Origin: a bacterium | GTDB lineage: Bacteria; Hinthialibacterota; Hinthialibacteria; Hinthialibacterales; Hinthialibacteraceae | DNA: 64,000 nucleotides | NCBI GenBank assembly: GCA_016125385.1 | Contig: WGLV01000055.1 | Location: 1-64,000, forward strand | Direction of reading: 5' to 3' | In this document: one piece after another, positions 37,152-46,484 of the stretch | Position numbering within the stretch: position 1 is the first letter of the stretch | Layout: each line of letters starts with the position of its first letter | Position numbers and translations under genes: made by a program | Notes under the pieces: generated by a model | What the model was told of the DNA's origin: nothing | The model's database searches: none | The model's input: the letters and a program-made list of their open reading frames with translations, nothing else

Positions 37152-38417
37152 ATGCTTGGAAAATACCGACGGGAAGTCAAACTGGGCGTCAAAAATCTGC
37201 TTCTGCACAAGCTGCGTTCGTTCCTAACCATGCTGGGTGTGGTGTTTGGCGTGGGCAGCGTAATCGCCATGCTCGCCGTGGGCGAGGGGGCCAGCAAGGA
37301 GGCGCTCGACCGCATCCGTAAGCTGGGCAGCCAGAATATCCTGATTACTTCGGCGAAATCGATTGAGGAGGAAACCACTACGAACTCGCGCATCTTCATG
37401 AGCGTGTACGGCCTGCTATATGAAGACGAAAAGCGCATCGCGGAGAGTTTTCCCGATATCAAAACCACCGTGCCGGTCAAGGAAGTCCGCAAACAGGCGA
37501 GGCTGGGCGAACGAACAATGGAACTGCGCGTGGTCGGAACGACTCCGCAATGGTTCGATCTGGTGCAGCGGCCGCTGGTCAGTGGACGCATCCTGTTGCA
37601 ACGCGACTTCGATGATTTCGCGAACGTTGTCGTGTTAACCGAGCATGGCGTTCGGAAACTGCTCGCGACCAAGAACACCATCGGTCAGACGTTGCGCATC
37701 GGAACGGAATATTTTGAAGTGATCGGCATCGTACAAAACGCGGGAGTGATCGGAGGCGACATCCAGACGCCGGACCAGGAGATCGACGCCTACATCCCGA
37801 TCAGCGTCGCGCAGGAACGCTTCGGCGACGTGCAGACGCGCACCGTGGCGGGTTCGCAAACGCGTGAGAAGATCGAGCTCAATCAGATCATCGTACAGGT
37901 GGGTTCGATCGATCAGGTTGAAGCGGCGGCGGCGGGCATCGAAGCCATGCTGAAGCGGTTTCACAAAAAAGTCGATTACCGAATCAGCGTGCCGCTGGCG
38001 CTATTGCGTCAGGCGGAAGCCACCAAGCGGACGTTCAACATCGTGCTTGGTTCCATCGCGGGAATCAGTCTGCTGGTCGGTGGAATTGGAATCATGAACA
38101 TCATGCTGGCGTCGGTAACCGAGCGGACGCGCGAAATCGGCATCCGGCGCGCGATCGGGGCGAAGAAGAAACAGATCATTCTACAATTCCTGATCGAAAC
38201 CGTGGTGCTCTCCACCACCGGCGGCATGATCGGGATGGGCATCGGCATCCTGATTCCCTGGATTATCACGCAACTCGCGGGCATGCCCACCGTTGTCAGT
38301 CCATTCAGTCTGGTTTTATCATTAGGGATCAGCATGGGCGTCGGTATCGTATTCGGCATCTATCCCGCGATCCGCGCGGCGAACCTCGATCCGATCGTCG
38401 CGCTGCGGCATGAATGA
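37152..38417 (+). CDS. MacB-type ABC transporter permease
   Basis: A 421-residue FtsX/MacB-family permease. The N-terminal helix (FLTMLGVVFGVGSVIAMLAVG) is followed by a periplasmic MacB_PCD domain of about 220 residues and three C-terminal helices in the FtsX arrangement (IVLGSIAGISLLVGGIGIMN; VVLSTTGGMIGMGIGI; LGISMGVGIVFGIYPA). ERTREIGIRRAIGAKKK is the conserved coupling loop contacting the ATPase. Last gene of the Spy-TolC-adaptor-ATPase-permease operon. Confidence 0.95.
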   Translation: MLGKYRREVKLGVKNLLLHKLRSFLTMLGVVFGVGSVIAMLAVGEGASKEALDRIRKLGSQNILITSAKSIEEETTTNSRIFMSVYGLLYEDEKRIAESFPDIKTTVPVKEVRKQARLGERTMELRVVGTTPQWFDLVQRPLVSGRILLQRDFDDFANVVVLTEHGVRKLLATKNTIGQTLRIGTEYFEVIGIVQNAGVIGGDIQTPDQEIDAYIPISVAQERFGDVQTRTVAGSQTREKIELNQIIVQVGSIDQVEAAAAGIEAMLKRFHKKVDYRISVPLALLRQAEATKRTFNIVLGSIAGISLLVGGIGIMNIMLASVTERTREIGIRRAIGAKKKQIILQFLIETVVLSTTGGMIGMGIGILIPWIITQLAGMPTVVSPFSLVLSLGISMGVGIVFGIYPAIRAANLDPIVALRHE

Positions 38418-38462
38418 CCGGCGTTCCCGTTACGGCATCCAAACCAACTCAGGGGGAGGATT

Positions 38463-39221
38463 ATGAAAACGTCATTCATACTCACGCATCGAGGGCTCGC
38501 ATCCCTGTTCGCACTCACGGCTTTTTGCCTGATTTCCATATCGGCATGGCCGGCTGAAACCATTAAAACCGATCAAGGCGATCTGGTTATTCATCCCATC
38601 CAGCACGCCTCGTTCGTCATGACATGGGACGGGAAGACGATATATAACGATCCGGTCGGCGGTGAGGAAGCCTATGCTTCATTCGCGAAGCCGGACCTCA
38701 TTCTTCTAAGCGATATTCACGGCGATCATCTGAATCCGGATACGCTGAACGCACTGGTCAGCGATAATACGGTGATCGTTGCGCCGCAGGCGGTCTATGA
38801 CAAACTGGATTCGAACTTGCAGGCGAAAACCACCATCGTCGCTAACGGGGCAACGACGGAATGGAACGGTGTAAAAATTGAAGCGCTTCCGATGTATAAC
38901 CTTACGCCGGACCGGTTGAAATATCACACAAAAGGGCGCGGAAACGGATACGTTTTGAATATCGGAGGAAAGCGGATTTACATATCAGGCGACACCGAAG
39001 ATATTCCAGAAATGCGTTCGCTGAAAAATATCGACGTCGCGTTCCTCTGTATGAACCTGCCTTATACGATGACGATCGATCAGGCGGAGGACGCGGTGCT
39101 GGCCTTCAAGCCCGCGATCTGCATCCCCTATCATTACCGGGGCAGCGACGTTGAAGCATTTAAGAAGTCAGTCGAGTCAAAGTCGGATGTTCATGTTATA
39201 TTATTAAAATGGTATCCATGA
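38463..39221 (+). CDS. Secreted metallo-beta-lactamase-fold hydrolase (UlaG-like)
   Basis: A 252-residue exported MBL-fold protein. GGGGGAGG precedes the ATG, and a signal peptide (LFALTAFCLISISAWPAE) follows. Metal ligands are seen in SDIHGDHLNPD (the HxHxDH motif, here with Asp in the first position), SGDT, and the late His in CIPYHYRG. The size and the THATVL-less start place it with L-ascorbate-6-phosphate-lactonase/UlaG-like, YtnP-unlike members. The substrate is unknown. It is 46 bases upstream of the second LTD/CotH gene and possibly cotranscribed with it. Confidence 0.82.
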   Translation: MKTSFILTHRGLASLFALTAFCLISISAWPAETIKTDQGDLVIHPIQHASFVMTWDGKTIYNDPVGGEEAYASFAKPDLILLSDIHGDHLNPDTLNALVSDNTVIVAPQAVYDKLDSNLQAKTTIVANGATTEWNGVKIEALPMYNLTPDRLKYHTKGRGNGYVLNIGGKRIYISGDTEDIPEMRSLKNIDVAFLCMNLPYTMTIDQAEDAVLAFKPAICIPYHYRGSDVEAFKKSVESKSDVHVILLKWYP

Positions 39222-39267
39222 TGGATTTAATGCTTGATTCAATTTTATTTTTCAGGGGAGACATGCC

Positions 39268-42200
39268 GTGCGTTATTACGCGCCTTCTATTGTATTGTTC
39301 GCCATCTTCGCCTCAACGTTCAGCTGGGGGCAACCCGTCATCAACGAAATCATGTACAACTCGTCCGTCGATGGGCTGGAGTATATCGAGTTGTACAACC
39401 CCGGCCCTGACGCCGCCGATTTGACCGGCTGGACGCTGAAAGATAACGTCAATCAGCATGAGTTCAAATTCACGTCCGGCGCCAGGATTAACGCGGACGC
39501 GTATTACGTCGTGACGGATCACGCCAGTCTCTTTCAACAGACGTATGGCGTCAAAGCCGATCAGGACGGCGTTTCTTTTAACTTTTCCAATTCAGGGGAC
39601 GCGGTACGCCTGTACAACGCAAGCAAGACGCTCATCGAGTCAGTTGAATACGACGACAACCCGCCGTGGCCCGAAGAAGCGGATGGAGTGGGGCCTTCTC
39701 TTGAACGACGGAACCCCAGAGCGCCCGCCAATCTCCCTCAGTCATGGGCCGCATCAACGGGCCAGGGTACGCCCGGCAAGCGTAATTCCACGTATACCGC
39801 TCAACTCGAACCACTGATCTCCGAGATCGACCACTATCCCAGGCTTCCAGCGCCCGGCGAGGACGTCACGGTCACCGCGCGCGTCACCGATATCGAAAAC
39901 CAGGTATCGTCGGTTCGCCTGTATTACGGGATGAACCGGGGGACGACCTACACAGCCGCGGCGATGTACGATGACGGACAGCATGGCGACGGTGAAGCGA
40001 ACGACGGCGTCTATGGAGCCACGATTTCAGGCGGAAGCACGGGAGACATCCTGCGATTTTACGTTCAGGCGCGAAACACGGATAACCTGACAGCGTTATC
40101 GCCCGCCGATGGGCCGGACCTGCCCTGCATGACCGTCTTCGCTCGCCCCGTCACGGGTGAAAGCGTTTCATTTCTTCAGGTCGTCATGCGGCCCGAAGTC
40201 AATCAGGATTTTCTGGCGCGATACCAAACCGACGAATATTTTCCCGCGACATTTTATGATGGCGACAACGTGTATTATCAGGTTCAGATTCGCCATCGCG
40301 GGCGTTCTAGAATTCAGAACGGGCGCTTTAAAATCAAATTTCCCCAAAGTCAGTTGTACCGTGGAAAGATCAGACGGCTGAATTTCAACGGAACCGACAC
40401 GGCGACGATCATTCGTGAATATCTCAGTTTTCAGTTGTACCAGGACGCCGGGTTACCCAACATGGAAACCGAACTGGTCCGGCTGCATATCAACGGAGAA
40501 TCAACACGCGGAACGCCCTACCGAGTGTGCATCGAAAATCCGGATTCGGCGTTTCTTCAACGGCGTGATTATTTTCTGCGCGATGATGGAAATCTATACA
40601 AAACCACACTGGACGGGACGCCGCAAAACAAGGCGACGTGGCGATACATCGGCGACGACCCCGCGCTGTATAGCGGGTGTTACATTAAACAGACGAATGA
40701 AGAAGAAGCCGATTACAGCGATGTGATTCGCTTCTGCAAAACGCTGGAAGAGTCGGAGCCGTGGGAGCCCGATTTTCAATCCAAGGTGTATTCTGTCTTG
40801 AATACCGACGATTTCATCCGCTGGATGGCGGTTTCAGCCTGCGTGGCGCATTGGGATTCCCCCTTCACGGATCACGGCCAGAATTACATATTGTACAACA
40901 ACCCCGCTACAGGTCAGTTTCACGTGCTTGCCTGGGACCTCAACGGAACGTTCAATTACACATCCAATCAAAACGATCTGAACTACCGCAAACTGTATAC
41001 CCACATTCGTTCGACCAAGTTGCCCGCCATCAATAAAATACTCAGCCATCCGGTTTTCGGCGCACAGTATTACCGCGAAATCGATCAGCTGATGAACTCT
41101 CTGTTCTCGCAGAGTTCGATGGACGCGCGCATCGACCGCGCGCGGGATCAATTGAAATTATCAAACAGTTCCGTCAGTTTTTTAAAGACCTACGTGCGGC
41201 AGCGCAACATCGACATGGCGAACTGGATCAATCACGATCAGGGCGTGGCTTTTATTACGGAACCCGCCTATCAGGCGAACATCAAGGACGTGTATCGCTA
41301 TCGCGCCACAGCGGTCGACTATCGCGCCAATCAACCAGTGACGTACTCTTTAAGCCAAAGCCCCGGCTGGTTAAGCGTGGATGAAAAAAGCGGCGAGTTA
41401 TTCGGCGTCCCCACGGAGGGAGGCGAGTTCCCGGTGAGGCTCGACGCGAAGACCAAAGGCGGAGTCACCATCTCTCAAACTTTCACGATCGCCGTGGAGG
41501 ATTCTCTGCCCCGGTTGCTGGTCAATTTCAACGAACCGGGAAGCGCCATTCAGGACCATAGCACGTTTCAAAATAACGGAACCCTGCGAGGAAGCGCGAG
41601 CAAGACGACCGGCCGTCTGGGCAACGGCGTCATTCTCTCCTCCAACGCATATGCAACGATTCCACAAGATGATTCACTGAACCTGACCGGGGCGATCACG
41701 GTTGAAGCCTGGATCCGGCCTAATTCGATCTCCAACGGAAACCCGACCATCATCACCAAGGGCAATACCGACGAATTCAATTATACGCTCATGCTTGGAT
41801 ACGGCCCCTGGAACTGGGACGCGATGGAACCCTGTTTCATGCCTCATCGTTTTGATATTGAAAATCGCGTGTACTACGGCCGCAAAGAAATCGAAGCGCG
41901 TCTGCAAAACAGGCAGTGGGTGCATATCGCGGGGACGTACGATTCGAGTCAGGAACTCGTTGGAGTGTACGCCAACAACTACCGGATCGTCAAAAGCGCC
42001 GCGCGTTGCGAAATGGTGGTCAACACTTCTCAACTCTCCATCGGCGTGAGCGGAAGTCTTGGTTTTCAAGGCGTTGTTGACGACATCAAGATTCTCCCGT
42101 TCGCCAAATCGGCGTTCGCGGCGGGGTTATGCCTGTCGAGCGTGGACGCCGCGGCCGTTTCATCCGCGCAACAACGGATTTCACTTTCACTTTCTGAATA

Positions 42201-42900
42201 CCGCGACGACGCCGTCGATACCGGCGGTTTCTGCCTGTACGCCGAGCCAAACGGTGAATGGTTAAAACTACCCAGCCAGCCGCTTAGACCGGGACAAACC
42301 GTTTCGTTCTGGCTCGACGATCTCGGGCTCGAAACACCGTTAGGCGACAGCGGATCGATCAGTCTCTACCCCATAAATTCATTCGGAGACTCCGCCAAAG
42401 AAACCATCCTCGATTACGCGGCGTGGGGCGCTCCCGCCGCCATGAACGAACCGGCGGTCAGTGCGGGCGTCTGGCTTCCCGGCCGGGCGATTGCATTGAA
42501 TGGCGGCGCTCCCAAAACGCTTTCGCTCAAACAATTCGCCGATAACGATGACATGGATGAAGACTGGCAGGCGCTTCCACAGCAACTGGAGGGTCCTGTA
42601 TTGAGTGCGTTCCAGGTCGAAAACGGCGCGGCGGCCATCAGCCATCCCAACGTCACGCTCAACCTGACCGCAGGACAATCAAATGCGCCGAAAACCATGC
42701 GGATTTCCAATTCGCCAGTCTTCACCGACGAGTGGAAGACGTATTCAAAAACCGCAAACTGGACGCTCTCGCCAGGAGACGGGATAAAAACCGTCTACAT
42801 CCAGGTCGCGGATGGTAATGGCGAGAGGTCGCCAGTCTATACTGATACCATTGAATTACGCGCCGACACCATGATTCAACAATGGCGGCGTATACAATAA
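39268..42900 (+). CDS. Second secreted LTD/CotH multidomain protein
   Basis: A 1210-residue exported protein, GTG start with AGGGGAG upstream. Domains: lamin-tail (about 20-135; VINEIMYNSSVDGLEYIELY), a beta module with YDDGQHGDGEANDGVYGATI, CotH region (about 290-640) with HWDSPFTDHGQNYILYNNP and LAWDLNGTFNY, a putative Ig-like module (PGWLSVDEKSGELFGVPT), a LamG/concanavalin domain (about 755-940; ITVEAWIRPNSI), then further beta modules. In the CotH metal motif the second acidic residue is Asn (WDLN rather than WDVD as in the protein encoded at 19536), a variant also seen in other family members. The role is unknown: secreted kinase-like activity or surface binding. Confidence 0.85.
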   Translation: MRYYAPSIVLFAIFASTFSWGQPVINEIMYNSSVDGLEYIELYNPGPDAADLTGWTLKDNVNQHEFKFTSGARINADAYYVVTDHASLFQQTYGVKADQDGVSFNFSNSGDAVRLYNASKTLIESVEYDDNPPWPEEADGVGPSLERRNPRAPANLPQSWAASTGQGTPGKRNSTYTAQLEPLISEIDHYPRLPAPGEDVTVTARVTDIENQVSSVRLYYGMNRGTTYTAAAMYDDGQHGDGEANDGVYGATISGGSTGDILRFYVQARNTDNLTALSPADGPDLPCMTVFARPVTGESVSFLQVVMRPEVNQDFLARYQTDEYFPATFYDGDNVYYQVQIRHRGRSRIQNGRFKIKFPQSQLYRGKIRRLNFNGTDTATIIREYLSFQLYQDAGLPNMETELVRLHINGESTRGTPYRVCIENPDSAFLQRRDYFLRDDGNLYKTTLDGTPQNKATWRYIGDDPALYSGCYIKQTNEEEADYSDVIRFCKTLEESEPWEPDFQSKVYSVLNTDDFIRWMAVSACVAHWDSPFTDHGQNYILYNNPATGQFHVLAWDLNGTFNYTSNQNDLNYRKLYTHIRSTKLPAINKILSHPVFGAQYYREIDQLMNSLFSQSSMDARIDRARDQLKLSNSSVSFLKTYVRQRNIDMANWINHDQGVAFITEPAYQANIKDVYRYRATAVDYRANQPVTYSLSQSPGWLSVDEKSGELFGVPTEGGEFPVRLDAKTKGGVTISQTFTIAVEDSLPRLLVNFNEPGSAIQDHSTFQNNGTLRGSASKTTGRLGNGVILSSNAYATIPQDDSLNLTGAITVEAWIRPNSISNGNPTIITKGNTDEFNYTLMLGYGPWNWDAMEPCFMPHRFDIENRVYYGRKEIEARLQNRQWVHIAGTYDSSQELVGVYANNYRIVKSAARCEMVVNTSQLSIGVSGSLGFQGVVDDIKILPFAKSAFAAGLCLSSVDAAAVSSAQQRISLSLSEYRDDAVDTGGFCLYAEPNGEWLKLPSQPLRPGQTVSFWLDDLGLETPLGDSGSISLYPINSFGDSAKETILDYAAWGAPAAMNEPAVSAGVWLPGRAIALNGGAPKTLSLKQFADNDDMDEDWQALPQQLEGPVLSAFQVENGAAAISHPNVTLNLTAGQSNAPKTMRISNSPVFTDEWKTYSKTANWTLSPGDGIKTVYIQVADGNGERSPVYTDTIELRADTMIQQWRRIQ

Positions 42901-42923
42901 GCGAACTGGACGGTTAATTTGAA

Positions 42924-44132
42924 ATGAGCATGATTCATCGTCGACGATTCATCCAACACGCCTCAATGGGCGCGTTGTCCGCCTGCGCACTGTTTTCACG
43001 AAAAGGATTCGCCATGAGCGGTAATGAGTATCTGACGTTTATCGGAACGTACAGCACTCGCGGCAGCGAAGGCATCTATTCCTGCGTTTTCAACGCGGGA
43101 ACGGGCGAATTGACCCGTCTCGCCGCGACCGGCGGCGTCGACAATCCGTCATTCGTCTCTATTGATCCAACCAGGCGGTATCTGTACGCGGTAAACGAGA
43201 CGTCATCCTATCAAGGCAAACCGGGCGGATCGGTCAGCGCGTTTTCCATCAACTCTGAATCGGGCGCGCTGACTCCGATCAATCGGAAAGCAACGCATGG
43301 CGCGGCTCCGTGTTATGTCACCGTCGATGCGAAAGCGAAATTCGTGTTGGTCGCCAATTATACGGGCGGAAACGTCGCGGTATTGCCAATTGAAGAAAGC
43401 GGCGCGTTGGGCGAAGCGTGTTGCGTCATACAACACAAAGGCTCCAGCGTGAATCCCAGCCGTCAGAAGGAACCGCACGCGCATTCCATCGTCTTGTCTA
43501 AAGACAATCGCTATACGTTCTCGCCGGACCTGGGCATCGACAAAATCATGATCGACCGGCTCAATCCTGAAACGGGTGAGTTGACGCCGAACGATCCCCC
43601 CTTCGCGGCGGTCGCACCCGGCGCCGGTCCGCGCCATTTCACCTTTCATCCCAATGATCGTTTCGCCTACGTGATATGTGAACTGAATTCGACGATCACC
43701 GCGTTCGCGTACGATGAAGATTCTGGCGCGCTGGAAACGCTGCAAACGGTTTCAACTCTGCCGGATGGATTCAGCGGTTCCAGCCATTGCGCCGATATTC
43801 ACGTTTCAGCAAACGGAAAATGGCTGTACGGCTCGAATCGCGGGCACGATTCCATCGCGATCTATCAGATCGGCGGCGATGGCCGGCTCACATTGTCCGG
43901 AATCGTATCCACTCACGGCAAGACGCCGCGTAATTTCAATATCGACCCAAGCGGGGGCTGGGTTCTCGCCGCGAATCAGGATTCGGATTCGATCACTATT
44001 TTCAGCATCGATCACGAAAACGGTTTGCTGACCGAAACAGGACAGATCAGTATTCCCGCGCCGGTATGCATTCAATTCATGGGAGAGATGGGAACGTCGG
44101 CGGTAAAAGACGCTTCCGCCTCCCCGCAATAA
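42924..44132 (+). CDS. Tat-exported lactonase-type seven-bladed propeller (6-phosphogluconolactonase family)
   Basis: A 402-residue protein of the Lactonase (YbhE/Pgl, PF10282) family. A twin-arginine leader (HRRRFIQHASMGALSACAL) predicts export, so a classical cytoplasmic pentose-phosphate role is unlikely. Repeated blade motifs are clear: FVSIDPTRRYLYAVNE, YVTVDAKAKFVLVANYTGG, HFTFHPNDRFAYVICEL, NFNIDPSGGWVLAANQDSD. The conserved HAH/HS pattern appears in EPHAHSIV. Exported members may hydrolyse sugar lactones produced by periplasmic oxidoreductases such as Gfo/Idh proteins. It starts 23 bases after the CotH gene and ends in a strong terminator. Confidence 0.88.
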   Translation: MSMIHRRRFIQHASMGALSACALFSRKGFAMSGNEYLTFIGTYSTRGSEGIYSCVFNAGTGELTRLAATGGVDNPSFVSIDPTRRYLYAVNETSSYQGKPGGSVSAFSINSESGALTPINRKATHGAAPCYVTVDAKAKFVLVANYTGGNVAVLPIEESGALGEACCVIQHKGSSVNPSRQKEPHAHSIVLSKDNRYTFSPDLGIDKIMIDRLNPETGELTPNDPPFAAVAPGAGPRHFTFHPNDRFAYVICELNSTITAFAYDEDSGALETLQTVSTLPDGFSGSSHCADIHVSANGKWLYGSNRGHDSIAIYQIGGDGRLTLSGIVSTHGKTPRNFNIDPSGGWVLAANQDSDSITIFSIDHENGLLTETGQISIPAPVCIQFMGEMGTSAVKDASASPQ

Positions 44133-44159
44133 AACCATGCCTCATTACAAAGCGACAAA

Positions 44160-44194
44160 AAAGCCCCATCCTGAATACCATCGGATGGGGCTTT
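44160..44194. terminator. Bidirectional terminator
   Basis: A 12-bp perfect stem, AAAGCCCCATCC with GGATGGGGCTTT, lies between the convergent lactonase and GH3 genes, flanked by A and T runs. Confidence 0.88.
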
Positions 44195-44216
44195 CACATT
44201 CATGGTCTCAAAAAAG

Positions 44217-46442
44217 TTACTCCAGCGTAAACCGCGCTTTCTTGCAATCGCTGGAGCTGGTTCCAACAAAGACTTCAAACTCGCCGGGTTCGGGTTGAAA
44301 TTTCATGTCCTCCGTCCAGAAGGCGAGATCGCCGCTGTCGAGCGTGAATTCGACGGTTTTCGATTCGCCGGGATTCAGATGAATCTTGTCGAAACCCCGC
44401 AGTTCCTTCACCGGCTGGGCAACGCTGCCCACCAGATCGCGAATGTAGAGCTGAACGACTTCGTCTCCCATCACGGAGCCTGTATTTTTCACATCGACTG
44501 ATACGGTCAGCGTATGGTTGATGTTGATCGTTTCCGCATTGAGACGCGGAGCTGAATATTCATACGTTGTGTAGCTTAAACCATAGCCGAACGGATAAAG
44601 CGGTTCGTTGGGGCAATCAATGTATTTGGATACGTATGGGACGTCTTGAGGCGGGCGTGGCCGGCCCGTATTGAGATGATTGTAGTAAACGGGAATCTGT
44701 CCCACGGCGGCGGGAAATGAGATCGGCAGCTTTCCGCTGGGGTTGTAATCGCCGAATAGTACATCGGCGATGGCGTGACCGCCCATCGTGCCGAGCTGCC
44801 ACGCGTTGACGATGGCGGGCACGTGTTCGGCGCACCAGTCAAGCACCAGCGGACGCCCGGTCATGAGCACCATCACCACCGGTTTGCCAGCTTTTACCAC
44901 CGCTTTGACCAGATCAAGTTGATCGCCGGGCAAGCCGATATGAGCTCGGCTTTTGGATTCGCCCGACATGTCGCCGTTCTCACCCACAACCAGAATCACG
45001 CAATCGGCTTCAGCCGCGGCTAAAGCCGCGCGGTCGATCAACTCAGGAGGGCAGACTCCATGATCCCTGCAACCGGGTTCATAGGTCACCACGGTTTGAG
45101 TTGAAACTTTCGCCTTTACGCCTTCAAGGGGAGTGACGACTTCTTCATTTTTGCCCTGCGCGGGCCATGACCCCATCATGTCTTCAAATTTTTTGCTGTC
45201 GGCCAATTGGCCAATGACGGCGATCTTTTCGATGTTTTTCTTTAATGGAAGAAGGCCGCCTTCGTTTTTCAACAGAACGATGGATTCACGCGCCACTTCA
45301 CGCGCCGCCTGAAGATGCTCGTCCGACAAGGTGACTTTTTCCTTGCGGGCCGGGTCGATGTATTTGTATGGATCATCGAACATACCCAGTTCATACTTCA
45401 CTCGCAGGACGCGGCGCACGGCGTCATCCACCCACTCTTCAGGAATCTCACCCTTGCTGACCAGTTCGCCGAGATAATCGAAATAGGCTTTGGATTCCAT
45501 ATCCATGTCAGAGCCTGCAGCGATGGCGAGCTTTGCGGCCTCACGATTATCTTCGGCGACTCCGTGGATCACCATTTCACCGAATGAGTTCCAGTCAGAG
45601 ACTACGAAGCCCTGGAAATTCCATTCGCCTTTGAGCACCTGCTTGACGAGAAACTTGTTTCCACTGGCGGGCATACGATCGAGAACATTGAAGGCGTTCA
45701 TCAGGGTGGCGACCCCCGCGTTCACCGCCGCGTGAAACGGCGGAAGGTAGACCTCGCGCATCACGCGTTCGGAGACATCGACGGTATTGTAGTCACGTCC
45801 CCCTTCCGCCGCGCCGTACCCAGCGAAGTGTTTGGCGCAGGCGATGATGGTGTCGGAACGGCTGAGGTCATCGCCCTGGAATCCATGAACGCGCGCCTCA
45901 GCGATGCGTGAGCCCAGGTACGTGTCTTCTCCCGCGCCTTCCATCACCCGGCCCCAACGGGGATCGCGGGCGATATCGACCATCGGAGCAAAAGTCCAAT
46001 GCAATCCCGACGCGGAGGCCTCAATCGCCGCAATGCGCGCCGAACGTTCGATCGCCTCCAAATCCCAGCTGGCGGCTTCCGCGAGCGGGATGGGGAAAAT
46101 GGTACGGTAGCCGTGAATTACATCATGCGCGTACAACAAGGGGATGCCGAGACGCGATTCTTCAACAGCGATTTTTTGCAGCGACTTCTGGTAATCCAGA
46201 TCGACGATGTTCAGAAACGATCCGATTATCCCCGAACGAACTGATTCCTCCAGATCGATGCGCCGGCCGTCCTGAGTCCCCGTTGCGTAGCCGCCGTTCA
46301 ACTGATTGAGTTGCCCCACTTTTTCGGCGAGGTTCATTCTGGCCAGCAGATCGTCGACTTTCGCTTCGATACGTGGATCGTGCGCGAAAGCGGCGGCCGC
46401 GAACAATGGAGTCAGCAGGAGAGTGAGTAGCATTCGTTTCAT
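44217..46442 (-). CDS. Secreted GH3 beta-glucosidase (BglX-like)
   Basis: A 741-residue exported glycosidase. The start at 46442 has GGAGA upstream and gives a signal peptide (MLLTLLLTPLFAAAAFA). The GH3 barrel contains VDIARDPRWGRVMEGAGEDTYLG and CAKHFAGYG, with nucleophile D283 in FVVSDWNSFGEM. The second alpha/beta domain and a C-terminal fibronectin-III-like domain follow (YPFGYGLSYTTYEYS; VDVKNTGSVMGDEVVQLYI). Length and layout match periplasmic BglX, which removes terminal beta-linked glucose or xylose. The gene lies 42 bases downstream of the GH95 gene in the same direction, so both are likely cotranscribed. Confidence 0.95.
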   Translation of the reverse strand: MKRMLLTLLLTPLFAAAAFAHDPRIEAKVDDLLARMNLAEKVGQLNQLNGGYATGTQDGRRIDLEESVRSGIIGSFLNIVDLDYQKSLQKIAVEESRLGIPLLYAHDVIHGYRTIFPIPLAEAASWDLEAIERSARIAAIEASASGLHWTFAPMVDIARDPRWGRVMEGAGEDTYLGSRIAEARVHGFQGDDLSRSDTIIACAKHFAGYGAAEGGRDYNTVDVSERVMREVYLPPFHAAVNAGVATLMNAFNVLDRMPASGNKFLVKQVLKGEWNFQGFVVSDWNSFGEMVIHGVAEDNREAAKLAIAAGSDMDMESKAYFDYLGELVSKGEIPEEWVDDAVRRVLRVKYELGMFDDPYKYIDPARKEKVTLSDEHLQAAREVARESIVLLKNEGGLLPLKKNIEKIAVIGQLADSKKFEDMMGSWPAQGKNEEVVTPLEGVKAKVSTQTVVTYEPGCRDHGVCPPELIDRAALAAAEADCVILVVGENGDMSGESKSRAHIGLPGDQLDLVKAVVKAGKPVVMVLMTGRPLVLDWCAEHVPAIVNAWQLGTMGGHAIADVLFGDYNPSGKLPISFPAAVGQIPVYYNHLNTGRPRPPQDVPYVSKYIDCPNEPLYPFGYGLSYTTYEYSAPRLNAETININHTLTVSVDVKNTGSVMGDEVVQLYIRDLVGSVAQPVKELRGFDKIHLNPGESKTVEFTLDSGDLAFWTEDMKFQPEPGEFEVFVGTSSSDCKKARFTLE

Positions 46443-46484
46443 GTTGGTTTCTCCATTTCGATGCAGTGCGGCGATGAGCAATCA

